NCBI GenBank assembly: GCA_937973565.1
Contig: CALJKQ010000199.1
Span: forward strand, 1 to 6,356
From: an uncultured Saprospiraceae bacterium
Lineage (GTDB): Bacteria > Bacteroidota > Bacteroidia > Chitinophagales > Saprospiraceae
DNA length: 6,356 nt
Direction of reading: 5' to 3'
Positions 6,241 to 6,356 of the stretch are shown here, in pieces. Numbering within the stretch: the first letter of the stretch is position 1; each line of letters starts with the position of its first letter. The translations under genes were made by a program, and so were the position numbers. The notes below the pieces were generated by a model that saw only the letters and a program-made list of their open reading frames with translations, was not told the origin of the DNA and did no database searches.

Positions 6241-6356
6241 GCTCGGGTTCAAGATGTTTTGACAAAATGGACGGTTATGCCCGGGCATTTGGTAGTTTTG
6301 AGAAAAATTTAGATCTTGATAATATGAATGCACGGAAAATTAAAATCCACCCAATG
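6228..6356 (+). CDS. Possible 5' end of an unidentified gene, cut by the window edge
   Basis: ATG 6228 opens 43 codons without a stop to the window end (MSIYRSGSRCFDKMDGYARA, continuing with FGSFEKNLDLDN). ATG 6192, inside the second 23-bp repeat, is an in-frame alternative, and the frame is open back to 6096, giving 87 codons in all. That is longer than expected by chance in AT-rich DNA, but the open frame also crosses hairpins and repeats, which looks unlike coding sequence. No signal peptide, motif or family is recognised and no promoter is seen. It may equally be non-coding structured DNA. Confidence 0.22.
   Translation, partial: MSIYRSGSRCFDKMDGYARAFGSFEKNLDLDNMNARKIKIHPM
6277..6288. 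repeat. 12-bp perfect palindrome
   Basis: ATGCCCGGGCAT is its own reverse complement, with a G+C core in AT-rich flanks. It could be a binding site for a dimeric protein or a restriction-modification target, or chance. It lies within the open frame to the window end, where it reads YARAF. Confidence 0.5.

Noticed and set aside
6241..6256. tRNA T-arm (CTCGGGTTCAAG)
   Set aside because: The loop resembles a T-loop but the 3' half of the stem is absent (GATG follows) and no acceptor, D or anticodon arm can be drawn around it.

Overview
This is an AT-rich stretch of a Bacteroidota genome. Both large genes end in a type IX secretion system (T9SS) type A sorting domain, which is essentially restricted to that phylum. 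Their lipid-free Sec signal peptides, the lack of Shine-Dalgarno sites before the starts, and a WD40-like protein carrying an NFRMGP...GSPCDT motif point loosely to the Saprospiria/Chitinophagia side of the phylum. The genus cannot be read from the sequence.

Layout: positions 1-303 are non-coding and very AT-rich. They are interrupted by a sharply different C-rich array of the 8-mer CCCCTGTA (247-284). A 1336-residue or longer secreted surface protein follows (326-4336): N-terminal cysteine-rich part, three PKD-like modules, a long right-handed beta-helix, a helical segment and a sorting domain. A strong rho-independent terminator (4353-4389) separates it from a second secreted protein (4406-6043), a beta-propeller-like protein with its own sorting domain. 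The last 313 bases hold a degenerate 7-mer array overlapping the second stop codon, an AT-rich terminator hairpin, a duplicated 23-bp element within hairpins, another hairpin, and an open frame that runs off the window.

Both proteins are predicted to cross the inner membrane by Sec and the outer membrane by T9SS, then be released or anchored at the cell surface. Nothing catalytic is recognisable in either, so an adhesive, structural or ligand-binding role is the cautious reading.

The most interesting point is the 5' end of the large gene. Its frame has no conventional start that yields a complete signal peptide. Two explanations fit. Losing one 8-bp unit (or gaining two) would fuse ATG 237 in frame to the gene, as in a phase-variable contingency locus. 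Alternatively, deleting the single T at 307 would give a textbook signal peptide from ATG 304. The same array forms five G4 tracts on the template strand.
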